A stretch of 64,000 nucleotides of DNA from an uncultured Erythrobacter sp. (lineage in GTDB: Bacteria; Pseudomonadota; Alphaproteobacteria; Sphingomonadales; Sphingomonadaceae): NCBI GenBank assembly GCA_947501005.1, contig CANMTU010000001.1, positions 2,008,501-2,072,500 of the forward strand. The letters are read 5' to 3'. The notes under the pieces were generated by a model. The model searched no databases and was not told where the DNA came from. It saw only the letters and a list, made by a program, of their open reading frames with translations. Numbering within the stretch: the first letter of the stretch is position 1; each line of letters starts with the position of its first letter. Position numbers and translations under genes: made by a program. Shown here in pieces: positions 44,452 to 53,400 of the stretch.

Positions 44452-46593
44452 ATGAAAGTCGCACGTTTCGCATTCACCACGGCGCTGGCACTGATCGCCG
44501 CGCCGCTCGCCGCGCAGCAGACGGATGCGGAAGACCCGTATCTGTGGCTGGAAGAAATCAAGGGCGAGCGGGCGCTCGCACAGGTCGAGGCATGGAACGC
44601 CGAGACCGAGGCCGTGCTGACCGAAGCGCCAGAATATCCGATCGCGCGGGCCTGGGCGAAGCAGATCCTCGACGACGATCGCCAGATCGCCATGCCCGAT
44701 GCGGTGCATGGCGACCGGGTGCTCAATCTGTGGCGCGATGCCGACAATCCCCGCGGCCTGTGGCGCACCGCCAGCCTCGACAGCTACCTTTCGGGCGAGC
44801 CGGAATGGCGCACGCTGATCGATGTCGACGCACTGGGCGAGCAGGAAGGCGAAAGCTGGGTGTGGCACGGCGCGAATTGCCTCGCGCCCGAATATGTCCG
44901 CTGTCTCGTCTCGCTCAGCCCCGGCGGCACCGATGCCGATACGGTGCGGGAATTCGACATCACCACCGGTCGGTTCGTGGCGGACGGCTTCACCCTGCCG
45001 GCGGCGAAGTCGAACGTTTCCTGGTATGACGAGAACACCCTGTTCGTCGGCACGGACGAGGGCGCGTCATCGCTGACTGAATCCGGCTATCCCCGCCTCG
45101 TCAAGCTGTGGCAACGCGGCACGCCGTTCGCGCAGGCCAAGCTGGTGGCGCAAGGCGAGACGTCCGACGTTTCGGTGAACGGCTTCTCGGTTCTCGATGG
45201 CGAGACGCGCTGGCATTTCGTCAATCGCAGCCCCAGTTTCTTCACCAACCGGCTGTCGCTGGTGCGGGATGACGGCTCCACCCTGCCGCTGCCCCTGCCC
45301 GAGGATGCGACCTTCGAAGGCGTGCTCGACGGCAAGCTGATCGCGCTGCTCAACGCGCCGCTCGGCCGGATGCCTGCGGGCAGCCTCGTCGCCTGGCCGC
45401 TGGCCGATATCGCGGCGGGCCGGAAGACGCAGCCCGCGATGGTGTTCGATCCGAGCGAGAGCCAGGCGATCGAGGAGGTCGCGGCGTCGGAAGGAAAGCT
45501 GTGGGTCAAGCTGCTCGACGATGTCTCGGGCAAGCTCGTGGAACTCACGCCGGGCGCATCAGGCTGGACGCCGCGCGAGATCGATCTGCCGGACAACAGC
45601 ACGCTTTCGCTCGCGGCGACGTCCTCCACGGGCGATACCGCCTTCGTGACGGTAGAAGGCATGCTGACCCCGCCGACCCTCTATGCCGTGGGTTCGGGCA
45701 GCGCGCCACAAATCGTCGCCAGCGAACCGGCGCAGTTCGATGCGTCGAAGTTCGCGGTCGAACAGCGTTTCGCCACGTCGAAAGACGGGACGAAAGTGCC
45801 CTATTACGTCGTCCGTCCGAAGGGCGCAGAAGGTCCGCTCGCCACGCTGATCCATGCCTATGGCGGGTTCCGCGCGGCGCAGACGCCGAAATACCTCACC
45901 GCCGAACCTTATCGCAGCGGGCCGCTTGGCCTGTTCTGGCTGGAGGAAGGCAACAGCTACGTCCTCGCCAATATTCGCGGCGGCGGCGAATACGGGCCGC
46001 GCTGGCACGAGGAGGCCTTGCGCGAAAAACGCCAGAACGCGTTCGACGATTTTCATGCCATCGCCGAGGACCTGATCGCCGCAGGCCTCGCCAAACCGCA
46101 GGCGATCGGCATTTCCGGTCGCTCGAACGGGGGCGGGCTGGTCGGCGCGCTGGCGAACCAGCGGCCCGATCTCTACGCGGCGGTCATTTCCGGAAGCCCG
46201 CTCGACGATATGCGGCGCTTCAACAAGCTGCTCGCCGGGGCATCGTGGATGGGCGAATACGGCAATCCCGACGTGGCGGAAGACTGGGCGTTCCTGCGCG
46301 AATGGTCGCCCTATCAGAACCTCAAGGCGGTCGAGGGGTATCCGGCGACCTTCTATTACCTTTCGACGCTGGACGACCGGGTCCATCCCGGTCACGCGCG
46401 CAAGATGGCGGCGAAGCACCGGGCACTGGGCCAGCAGGTCTATTACCACGAATATCGCGAGGGCGGCCATTCGGTCGGCGCGGATCACGAGGAGGATGCC
46501 AAGCGTGCGGCGCTGCTGCTGGCCTTCCTCAACCGCGAACTGGGCGACGAAGGCGGCGAGGAGACGGGTGCTAACGCTCCAGCCGCTCGGTAA
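44452..46593 (+). CDS. Exported prolyl oligopeptidase family (S9) peptidase
   Basis: A 713-residue serine peptidase with a signal peptide (MKVARFAFTTALALIAAPLA, cleavage near AAQQTD). The N-terminal beta-propeller spans about residues 65-430. The C-terminal alpha/beta hydrolase domain has nucleophile Ser in GISGRSNGGGL (about residue 562), Asp in STLDDRVHPGH and His in EGGHSVGADH. It probably trims proline-containing peptides in the periplasm. The ribosome binding site ACCGGAGGGA is strong. Its 3' end overlaps the convergent blh gene by 23 nt. Confidence 0.92.
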   Translation: MKVARFAFTTALALIAAPLAAQQTDAEDPYLWLEEIKGERALAQVEAWNAETEAVLTEAPEYPIARAWAKQILDDDRQIAMPDAVHGDRVLNLWRDADNPRGLWRTASLDSYLSGEPEWRTLIDVDALGEQEGESWVWHGANCLAPEYVRCLVSLSPGGTDADTVREFDITTGRFVADGFTLPAAKSNVSWYDENTLFVGTDEGASSLTESGYPRLVKLWQRGTPFAQAKLVAQGETSDVSVNGFSVLDGETRWHFVNRSPSFFTNRLSLVRDDGSTLPLPLPEDATFEGVLDGKLIALLNAPLGRMPAGSLVAWPLADIAAGRKTQPAMVFDPSESQAIEEVAASEGKLWVKLLDDVSGKLVELTPGASGWTPREIDLPDNSTLSLAATSSTGDTAFVTVEGMLTPPTLYAVGSGSAPQIVASEPAQFDASKFAVEQRFATSKDGTKVPYYVVRPKGAEGPLATLIHAYGGFRAAQTPKYLTAEPYRSGPLGLFWLEEGNSYVLANIRGGGEYGPRWHEEALREKRQNAFDDFHAIAEDLIAAGLAKPQAIGISGRSNGGGLVGALANQRPDLYAAVISGSPLDDMRRFNKLLAGASWMGEYGNPDVAEDWAFLREWSPYQNLKAVEGYPATFYYLSTLDDRVHPGHARKMAAKHRALGQQVYYHEYREGGHSVGADHEEDAKRAALLLAFLNRELGDEGGEETGANAPAAR

Positions 46594-47389
46594 GCATGTG
46601 CGGGGTGGCCATGCCGAAGGCCAGCGCCACCGCCACCGGCAAGGCGAGCACGCCGCCCGCCACCATTCCCAGCACCAGCGCCGCGCCGAAGGCGGCGATC
46701 GCGCTGGGAATGGCGACGGCACGGATCACCGCGGGCTTGCCATAGGCCGCGATCTGGCGTTGCTGCACGGGTATGGCATGGGCGACGAGGAAGATCAGCC
46801 CCACCGCCAGCACCGGATGCAGGAACACCGTCGTCGCCAGGGCGACGATCGCATGACCGAAGCCGCGCTTCGACTTGATGAGGGCGATCCCGGCGCACAC
46901 CACCCCGCCCCCGCCGATCACCGCCAGCAGCCGGATGAAGGATGACGGGACAGCGCCGCCGGTCACGAATTCGAAGATTGCCAGCGTCTCGCTTTGCCGG
47001 AACAGGGCGCTTCCTCCCACCGCCAGCCCGGCGATGGCATAGCGGGTGATCGGGGCAAGCGCGCAGTCGCTGCGCGCGAAATGCCAGGCCGACAGGGCGA
47101 GGAACAGGACCAGCCCGGCAAGCGGCAGGACCAGAAACAGCCCGGCGACCGCCGCGCCCGCGACCAGATAGGCCGCCGCATGGATCAGCGTGATCCGCGC
47201 GATCCGACCGTCATTCTCGTCGCCCGCGCCATGCGCCAACCCGAGGAGGAAGAAGGTCAGCCCAAGGCCGACGGTCCACGGCGTACCGGCGATCTGGGCC
47301 AGCCCTGCCAGAAGGATGGCGCCCCACGAAACAAGAGCCGCGGCGTCGTGCCACGGCCCCTGTCGCGCAAGAGGGGACGCCTCCCGCAA
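46571..47389 (-). CDS. blh: Brp/Blh-family beta-carotene 15,15'-dioxygenase
   Basis: Blh cleaves beta-carotene into two retinal molecules, the chromophore of rhodopsins. The 272-residue protein is a polytopic membrane protein with the expected histidines: GLAHGAGDENDG (TM2), LSAWHFARSD, and FLHPVLAVGLIFLVAHAIP, which should hold the catalytic iron. It starts 4 nt after the rhodopsin stop on the same strand, so both genes share a transcript, giving a self-contained opsin-plus-retinal unit provided the cell makes beta-carotene. Its last 23 nt overlap the S9 peptidase gene. Confidence 0.9.
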   Translation of the reverse strand: MREASPLARQGPWHDAAALVSWGAILLAGLAQIAGTPWTVGLGLTFFLLGLAHGAGDENDGRIARITLIHAAAYLVAGAAVAGLFLVLPLAGLVLFLALSAWHFARSDCALAPITRYAIAGLAVGGSALFRQSETLAIFEFVTGGAVPSSFIRLLAVIGGGGVVCAGIALIKSKRGFGHAIVALATTVFLHPVLAVGLIFLVAHAIPVQQRQIAAYGKPAVIRAVAIPSAIAAFGAALVLGMVAGGVLALPVAVALAFGMATPHMLTERLER

Positions 47390-47393
47390 CCCG

Positions 47394-48260
47394 TCAGTCG
47401 CCGCGCTTCGACGCGACCGCCGAACCCAGCGGCGAGGTTTCCAGCGCTTCCGCCGCCGGCACGTAGCCTTCCAGCGCGCTGCGCCGCAGGACGTAGCGGC
47501 TGAGGATGATGCCGTAGATCAGCTTCGACGAGATGTCCGCGATGGTAAACAGCAATTGGCGGATCACCACGATGTCGCCCGTCTGGCCGAGCTGCGGCAA
47601 GGCATAGGCGATCGGATAGATTCCCCAGGTCGCCAGGAAGAACCACCAGATGTTCTTGGGCCAGCCGCGCAGTTCGGCAGGGCTGTTGGCAATGCCGGCG
47701 GAGATCACCCCGCGCACTTCGATGATCAGCCACACGAAGAACACGGTCGAGATGACGCCCCAGATGTTGAGCCGCGAATAATCGTCGATCTCGCCGAACT
47801 GGCCGTAAAGCCCGGTCCAGATCATCAGCACCGCCGGGATGATCATGCGCAGCGAGCGCTTGTGCAATTCCGGGCGCGGCAGGCCGAAGGCGATGGCAAG
47901 CTGCGTCAGCAGGATCGGGACGGTGATCGTCCAGTTGCCGTAGCGGTAGACATTGGTGAAACTCGTATTCTCGGCCAGCGGGGCATAGACCGTGCCGATC
48001 AACCCATAGCTTTCGGCCCACAGATTGGCCTGGGTCAACAGGCTGAGCCCGGCCGAGCCCATCACCACCGCCGACATGATCGGCACGATCCGGTATCGCG
48101 GCGCCAGCTGGAAAGACATCAGGACGAAAAACAGGAGGAACGCGAAATGCGCGGCATAGCTGACCGTGAGGATCAGCGATCCGGTCGTGTATTGCCCCGG
48201 TGTGAGCGCGACGATATTTTCGATGCTGCCGAATTGCCCGGCGATTGAAGGTAGCACCAT
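47394..48260 (-). CDS. Microbial rhodopsin with NTQ motif, probable light-driven chloride pump
   Basis: A 288-residue seven-helix microbial rhodopsin. The retinal-binding lysine is Lys246 in ADISSKLIYG, with counter-ion Asp242 four residues before. In helix C (VYRYGNWTITVPILLTQL) the residues equal to bacteriorhodopsin D85/T89/D96 are Asn109, Thr113 and Gln120. This NTQ set defines bacterial chloride pumps, against DTE/DTD in proton pumps and NDQ in sodium pumps. Leu117 at the colour-tuning site predicts green absorption. The ATG at 48260 has AAAGGA about 7 nt upstream. blh follows after 4 nt. Transport direction and ion are inferred from the motif alone. Confidence 0.93.
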   Translation of the reverse strand: MVLPSIAGQFGSIENIVALTPGQYTTGSLILTVSYAAHFAFLLFFVLMSFQLAPRYRIVPIMSAVVMGSAGLSLLTQANLWAESYGLIGTVYAPLAENTSFTNVYRYGNWTITVPILLTQLAIAFGLPRPELHKRSLRMIIPAVLMIWTGLYGQFGEIDDYSRLNIWGVISTVFFVWLIIEVRGVISAGIANSPAELRGWPKNIWWFFLATWGIYPIAYALPQLGQTGDIVVIRQLLFTIADISSKLIYGIILSRYVLRRSALEGYVPAAEALETSPLGSAVASKRGD

Positions 48261-48333
48261 CAGGGTATCCTTTGCGAAGGTTGCCGCGCACCTTTCGCCT
48301 CCCCCCGGCGTCACGCTGTCAGGCTTGGGTGTG

Positions 48334-48357
48334 CTGCAACCAAATGGGCGGTTGCAG
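48334..48357. promoter_or_regulatory. Inverted repeat between the divergent rhodopsin and DUF2254 genes
   Basis: CTGCAACC (48334-48341) and GGTTGCAG (48350-48357) are perfect 8-bp inverted repeats with an 8-nt spacer, placed in the 138-nt divergent gap 74 nt upstream of the rhodopsin start. The symmetry suits a dimeric regulator. It could instead be a transcript hairpin, but there is no T-run. Confidence 0.45.
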
Positions 48358-48398
48358 GTTAGGTTCCTTTGAGACCATCGGTGCGGGAACGGCGACGA

Positions 48399-49704
48399 AT
48401 GAAAAGCGATAACGCCGTAACCGGCCTTGCCGGATGGGTCTGGCACCGGCTGACCGCGAATTACTGGTCGCTTGCCCTTGCGGCGGTCGTCGCCTCGCCG
48501 CTGTTCTTCCTGCTGACCCTCCACCTCGACCGCGACGGCGTGACGGCATGGCTGCTGCGCGAGGACCTCTCGCCGGTCGCCACGGCGGATACGGCGAAGG
48601 ATGCGGCCGGGGTGATCGCGGGGATCGATGCGGCCTTCATCACCCTGTATTTCTCGATCTCGCTGCTGGTTCTCACGATCGCGGCGGGCAACCTCGGCGT
48701 CCGGCTGATCGATCGGTGGCTGGCGAAGCGGCTGGTACGCGTATCCATCGCGGGCCTGTCGTTCACCCTCGTCTACGCCGTGCTGACCATGGCGGCGATC
48801 GACGGCGAGGCCGCGCTCGCGGAAACGCCGCTGCTGTGTTTCGCGATGACAGTGTTCTTTCTGGTGGTGAACATCGCGATGCTGGCGGTCGCGCTGCACG
48901 ATCTTGGCCGCACCATGTTCGTCGACCGCGCGATCGACACGCTGGCGGCCGACGCCGTCGAACCGCATGTCAGGGTGAAAAGGCGCAGTCCCCCATGGCG
49001 GTGCCTTCGCGCAGGAGGTCACGTCACCCGTCAACGGCTATGTCGAGGGGATCGACATCGACGCCCTGCGCAGCCGCATGCCCCTGGATCAGGGCACGGT
49101 GCGGATATGCGTCGCCCCGGGCCAGCACGTGTTCGAAGGGCAGGCGATCGCCCGGCTGCAAGGCGGGGAGATCGACGGCGCGTTCGTCCGCGGCGCCATC
49201 GCGATCGGCCCCTTCCGCAGCGACAGCCAGGGGGCTGTGTTCCGCATCCGCCTGCTGGTGGAAATCGCGGCGCGGGCCATGTCGCCAGCGGTCAACGATT
49301 TCTGGACCGCGATGGCCGCCGCCGATGCGCTGGGCGAGGCTATGGCAGGGCACTGCGACAATTGGGTGGACGACGACCGCATGCCCGTTCACCACGCCGC
49401 ACCGCAACTCGAACTGCCGGGGCAGGATTTCCGCGGCCTGTTCGAGGAACCGCTGGCGGCCTTCCGGCAGGCGGCGGCGGATTATCCCTCGGTCACGATC
49501 CGCATGCTCGGCAATATCGCGCAATTGCTGCGCCAGTTCGCTACGCAGGACGCGGCGCCCGGGCTCAGCGCCTTCCTTACCGGCTATGCCGGCGAACTGG
49601 CCGACCATGCGCAAGCGCGGGCGCAGAGCGACAAGGACAGAAACGACATCGCCGCAGCCTTGCGCGACGTGCGGCATTATCGAACACAAGCGGAGACGGC
49701 ATAG
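48399..49704 (+). pseudogene. DUF2254 membrane protein, disrupted by a one-base frameshift
   Basis: Two frames together encode one DUF2254 protein. The first frame (48399 to about 48980) gives the N-terminal membrane half starting MKSDNAVTGLAGWVWHRL, with several hydrophobic segments, and ends in EPHVRVK. The second frame (about 48982 to 49704) continues KGAVPHGGAFAQEVTSPVNG and the soluble C-terminal half (AMSPAVNDFWTAM, matching ALSPGINDPFTAI of the next gene). Removing one A from the AAAA run at 48978-48981 restores a single frame (VKGAV). A real loss of function or a homopolymer sequencing error are both possible. The intact paralogue starts right after its stop. Confidence 0.82.
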
Positions 49705-51018
49705 GTGCTGACGCGGATCAAACACATCTGGCAGACGGTCAACGCGTCCTACTGGTTCTATCCCGCCCTGTTCACCATTGCGGCGGTCCTCTGCGCGTTC
49801 GCGACGATCTGGCTCGACCGCAACGGTTACGCCGAGTTCCTGAACGATGTTGCGTGGATCCAGCAGGCCCGGCCGCAAGGCGCGTCGAACATGCTGACGG
49901 TCATTGCCGGATCGATGATCGGCGTCGCCTCGACCGTGTTCTCCATCACGATCGCCGCCGTCGCTTATGCCAGCGGCAATTACGGCCCCCGCCTGCTGAC
50001 GAATTTCATGGAGAACCGGGGCAACCAGCTCAGCCTGGCGACATTCATCGGCACCTTCGCCTTTTCCATCACGGTGTTGCGCGTCGTGCGGGCGCGGGAC
50101 GAGGCGGGCTTCCTTCAGGATACGGACCCGATGTCCGGCTTCGTCCCGCAGCTTTCCCTGCTGGTCGCGTATATCCTTGCCGCATTGTCGGTCGCGGTGC
50201 TGGTGTATTTTCTCAACCATATTCCGGCGTCGATCCGGATCAACACCGTGCTGCACGGCATCGGCGCCCGCCTGCTGAAAGACATCGAGACCGATTTCCC
50301 CGCCGCCAACGATGGCAGTTCCAACCCGAACAGTCCGGGTGGAACCCCGATCCACGCGCACGAGACCGGCTATGTCCAGCTGATTACCTTCCGCGAGCTC
50401 GAGGAGGTGGCGGCGAAGGAAAACGGCACGCTGAAACTCGCGGTGCGAACAGGCGACTTCGTCCATCCCGATGTTCCCCTCGCCTATTGGGCCGAGATGG
50501 ACGCGGTGGAGGAGACGCCCGACGACGCGGTGCGGGACTGTTTCACGCTGGGCAGCATGCGCACCCCCAATCAGGACATGGAGTTCCTGATCGACGAACT
50601 GGTCGAGATCGCGCTGCGTGCCCTGTCGCCGGGGATCAACGATCCCTTCACCGCAATCACCGCGCTGCACTGGCTCGGCGCGGCGACGGCGGAACTGGGC
50701 CGCCGGAAACTCGTGCGCAGCTATGCCCGCAAGAACGAGCAGCCGCGCGTCCAATTGCTCGACAACGATTTCGAGCATTACGTGAACCGTGGGTTCGGCG
50801 CGGTGCGAGGCGGAGTTGCGACCAACCGGATCGCTGCACAGGTCGCGTTCGATGCAATGCACGATGCGGCGACCACGCTGGACGACGAGAGCCGCCGCGC
50901 CCTGATCGTTCGCGAGGCACACCAATTGGTGCGGCAGGCGCGCGAACATCTGGCCGGCCCGGAACTAGAGGAAGTCGAGGCGCGCTACCAGAGCTTCAGG
51001 ATCAGGATCGAACGATAG
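49705..51018 (+). CDS. DUF2254 family membrane protein, intact copy
   Basis: A 437-residue DUF2254 protein. The N-terminal half has four hydrophobic segments (about 17-35, 65-85, 108-125, 145-165). The C-terminal half is soluble with the family pattern HAHETGYVQLITFRELEE, LRTGDFVHPD-like segments and EIALRALSPGINDPFTAI. Function is unknown; an inner-membrane channel or sensor-like role has been guessed for the family. The start is GTG at 49705, directly after the stop of the frameshifted paralogue, with GGAG about 9 nt upstream. Its 3' end overlaps the convergent EamA gene by 17 nt. Confidence 0.87.
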   Translation: MLTRIKHIWQTVNASYWFYPALFTIAAVLCAFATIWLDRNGYAEFLNDVAWIQQARPQGASNMLTVIAGSMIGVASTVFSITIAAVAYASGNYGPRLLTNFMENRGNQLSLATFIGTFAFSITVLRVVRARDEAGFLQDTDPMSGFVPQLSLLVAYILAALSVAVLVYFLNHIPASIRINTVLHGIGARLLKDIETDFPAANDGSSNPNSPGGTPIHAHETGYVQLITFRELEEVAAKENGTLKLAVRTGDFVHPDVPLAYWAEMDAVEETPDDAVRDCFTLGSMRTPNQDMEFLIDELVEIALRALSPGINDPFTAITALHWLGAATAELGRRKLVRSYARKNEQPRVQLLDNDFEHYVNRGFGAVRGGVATNRIAAQVAFDAMHDAATTLDDESRRALIVREAHQLVRQAREHLAGPELEEVEARYQSFRIRIER

Positions 51019-51922
51019 GCGCAGGCTTGGCAGTGCGCGCCAGGATCAGCGCGCCGCCCACCAGCGCCATGCCGATCATGTCGAGCGGCGACAGCGTCTC
51101 GCCGAACGCCAGCCAGCCCACGCTCGCCGCGATGGCTGGCTGGGTCAGCAGGGCCATGCCGATGATCAGGGGCGCGAAATGCTTGAGCGAATAGACCAGC
51201 AGGCCCTGCCCGATCAGCTGGCTCGATATGGCGAGCGCGATCACCGGCCCCCATCCCGCCGCGCCCGGCACGACCCGCTCCCCCGCCGCGACCGCGATCC
51301 CGAACAGCACCGGCGCGGCGGCGAGGCATACGAGCAGCAGCACGCTCCACTGGCCAAGGGTCGCCCGCGCCTTCTGCGCCGGGAGCAGATAGAACGCGTA
51401 GAACAGCCCGGCGAGCAGGCAGAACAGGTCGCCGACCAGCGTTTCGGGCGAAATGTCCAGGCTTTCGCCCAGCAGGATCGCGCCGCCCGCCACCGCCGCC
51501 GCGACCGCCGCCGCTTCCCTGGCGCTGGGCGCGCGGCGCAAGGCGACCAGCCCCCAGATCATCAGGATGACGCTGCCCGAATTGCCGAACAGGGTCGCAT
51601 TGCCGAGCCGGGTCCGCTCGATCCCGATATGCCAGCTGGCAAGGTCGAGCGCGAAGAACACGCCCGCCACGATCACCATCGCCACGATCCGCCGATCCAG
51701 TCTGCCCGGTTCGCGCCCCCGCCATGCCAGCAGCGCCAGCAGGGGAATCGGCAGGAACAGCCGCCAGAAGGCCGCCGAGACCGGCCCGGTATCCGCCAGC
51801 CGTACCAACCACGGCCCCAGCGCCAGGGCGGCATTCCCGCCCAGCAGCGCCGCGAAGTGCCAGGCGTTCGCCTGAAAGCCATTCTTGTCGGCTGCGCTGG
51901 TTGCCTCGTTCATTTCGGCCAC
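51002..51922 (-). CDS. EamA/DMT-family transporter
   Basis: A 306-residue inner-membrane protein with ten hydrophobic segments arranged as two EamA repeats, typical of drug/metabolite transporters. Recognisable parts are AAFWRLFLPIPLLALLAW in the first repeat, ERTRLGNATLFGNSGSVIL, and LTQPAIAASVGWLAFGETLSP in the second. The substrate cannot be told. ATG at 51922 is taken as start; the Met at residue 4 is an alternative. It is divergent from the old yellow enzyme gene at 51971 across 48 nt. Confidence 0.88.
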   Translation of the reverse strand: MAEMNEATSAADKNGFQANAWHFAALLGGNAALALGPWLVRLADTGPVSAAFWRLFLPIPLLALLAWRGREPGRLDRRIVAMVIVAGVFFALDLASWHIGIERTRLGNATLFGNSGSVILMIWGLVALRRAPSAREAAAVAAAVAGGAILLGESLDISPETLVGDLFCLLAGLFYAFYLLPAQKARATLGQWSVLLLVCLAAAPVLFGIAVAAGERVVPGAAGWGPVIALAISSQLIGQGLLVYSLKHFAPLIIGMALLTQPAIAASVGWLAFGETLSPLDMIGMALVGGALILARTAKPAPIVRS

Positions 51923-51970
51923 CTAGCTGGTGGCGGCAACAGCGCCACAATAAAAAGGACCGTGCCCGCG

Positions 51971-53059
51971 ATGTACGAACCGCTTTTCCAGCCCCTCCCC
52001 CTCGGCGATATCGAAACGAAGAACCGCATCTACATGGCGCCGCTGACCAGGGGGCGGGCCAGCATGCCGGGCTTCGTTCCCAACGCGATGAACGCGACCT
52101 ATTACCGGCAGCGCGCCGGTGCCGGCCTGATCATCAGCGAGGGGACCGGCATCAGCGTGGAAGGACTGGGCTGGCCGGCAGCGCCCGGCATCTGGAGTGA
52201 TGCGCAGGTCGAAGGCTGGAAACCGGTGACCGACGCGGTGCACGAGGAAGGGGGCAGGATCGTCCTTCAACTGTGGCACATGGGCCGGCTGGTGCACCCC
52301 GACTTTCTCGACGGCGCGCCGCCCGTTTCCGCCAGCGCGACCTGCGCGCCGGGCCATGCCCACACTTTCGAGGGGCGCAAGGATTATGAGCCTGCGCGCG
52401 CGCTCGAAAAGGACGAGATCGCCCGCGTAGTCGAGGATTATCGCAAAGCCGCCGAGAACACCAAGAAAGCCGGTTTCGACGGTGTCCAGCTGCACGGGGC
52501 GAACGGCTATCTCGTCGATCAATTCCTGCGTGACAGCACCAATCTGCGCGAGGACGAATATGGCGGCAGCCCGGAGAACCGCACGCGGTTCCTGCGCGAG
52601 GTGCTGGAAGCCCTGATCGACGTGTGGGGCGCGGGCCGCGTCGGCGTGCGCTTGTCACCCAATGGCGAGACGCAGGGCTGCGACGACAGCGACCCGGCGG
52701 CGACCTTCGGCGCGGCAGCCAAGGTGGTGCAGGATCTCGGCCTCGCTTTCCTCGAACTGCGCGAACCGGGGCCGGAAGGGACGTTCGGCAAGACCGACGT
52801 GCCCAAGCAGAGCGCGATGATCCGCGAAATCTACAAGGGTCCGCTGGTGCTCAACAGCGACTATTCGTCCGAACAGGCGGTGGCGGATATCGAGAGCGGA
52901 CGCTGCGACGCGGTCAGCTGGGGGCGCGATTTCATCTCGAACCCGGACTTGCCCGAACGCTTCCGCCGGGGCGCGGACCTGCAACCGAACGTGAACGTGC
53001 CGCAGAGCTGGTACCTCCCCGGGCCGCAGGGTTATATCGACTATCCGTCGCTCGACTGA
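51971..53059 (+). CDS. Old yellow enzyme family FMN-dependent alkene reductase (NemA-like)
   Basis: A 362-residue TIM-barrel flavoprotein that reduces activated alkenes or nitro compounds with NAD(P)H. Typical elements are NRIYMAPLTRGRA (about residues 19-31), GLIISEGTGIS, QLWHMGRLVHPDF, GFDGVQLHGANGYLVDQFLRD (catalytic HxxN), EYGGSPENRTRF and the late VSWGRDFISNPDLPER. The frame is open far upstream, but the ATG at 51971 gives the normal N-terminus. Its 3' end overlaps the convergent lipoprotein gene by 19 nt. Confidence 0.93.
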   Translation: MYEPLFQPLPLGDIETKNRIYMAPLTRGRASMPGFVPNAMNATYYRQRAGAGLIISEGTGISVEGLGWPAAPGIWSDAQVEGWKPVTDAVHEEGGRIVLQLWHMGRLVHPDFLDGAPPVSASATCAPGHAHTFEGRKDYEPARALEKDEIARVVEDYRKAAENTKKAGFDGVQLHGANGYLVDQFLRDSTNLREDEYGGSPENRTRFLREVLEALIDVWGAGRVGVRLSPNGETQGCDDSDPAATFGAAAKVVQDLGLAFLELREPGPEGTFGKTDVPKQSAMIREIYKGPLVLNSDYSSEQAVADIESGRCDAVSWGRDFISNPDLPERFRRGADLQPNVNVPQSWYLPGPQGYIDYPSLD

Positions 53060-53400
53060 TCGGGCGCGGCTTCTTCGCCCGCCGTATCATCGGCGGGCGG
53101 CGGATCGGCGGGCGCCGCATCCGTAGCGGGCGCCCCGCCGTTTCCGGCCCCGCTCTCGGCCTCCGCGTCAGGCGATGCCGCGTCGCCCTCGATCGCGATG
53201 GCCGGGGGCGCGTCGGGCTGGATGACGACGTCTAGCGGCAGCATGGCGTCGCTGATCGTTCCTTCCAGCACCGTGCCCTGCGCACCGCCCTGCCGCCCGC
53301 TTTCCGGCGGGGGCGGCGCCGTTTCCTGACAGGCGGCGACGCTCGATCCGGCAAGGCAGGCCATGGCGAGGCGCAGGCAGGGGGCAAGAACATGTCTCAT
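53041..53400 (-). CDS. Small putative lipoprotein, acidic and proline/alanine rich
   Basis: A 119-residue product with a signal sequence ([20 protein letters not shown]) ending in a lipobox-like VAAC (Cys24), followed by a low-complexity Pro/Ala/Asp-rich chain. Only the segment [18 protein letters not shown] looks ordered. Its ATG overlaps the lipB stop by 4 nt, so it is probably translated with lipB. No family is recognised; the low complexity makes a structural or dispensable role plausible. Confidence 0.65.
   Translation of the reverse strand: MRHVLAPCLRLAMACLAGSSVAACQETAPPPPESGRQGGAQGTVLEGTISDAMLPLDVVIQPDAPPAIAIEGDAASPDAEAESGAGNGGAPATDAAPADPPPADDTAGEEAAPDQSSDG

Noticed and set aside
48960-48990. 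Programmed ribosomal frameshift in the first DUF2254 gene
   Set aside because: There is no slippery heptamer with a downstream stimulatory structure that I can see, and the paralogue next door needs none; mutation or sequencing error is simpler.
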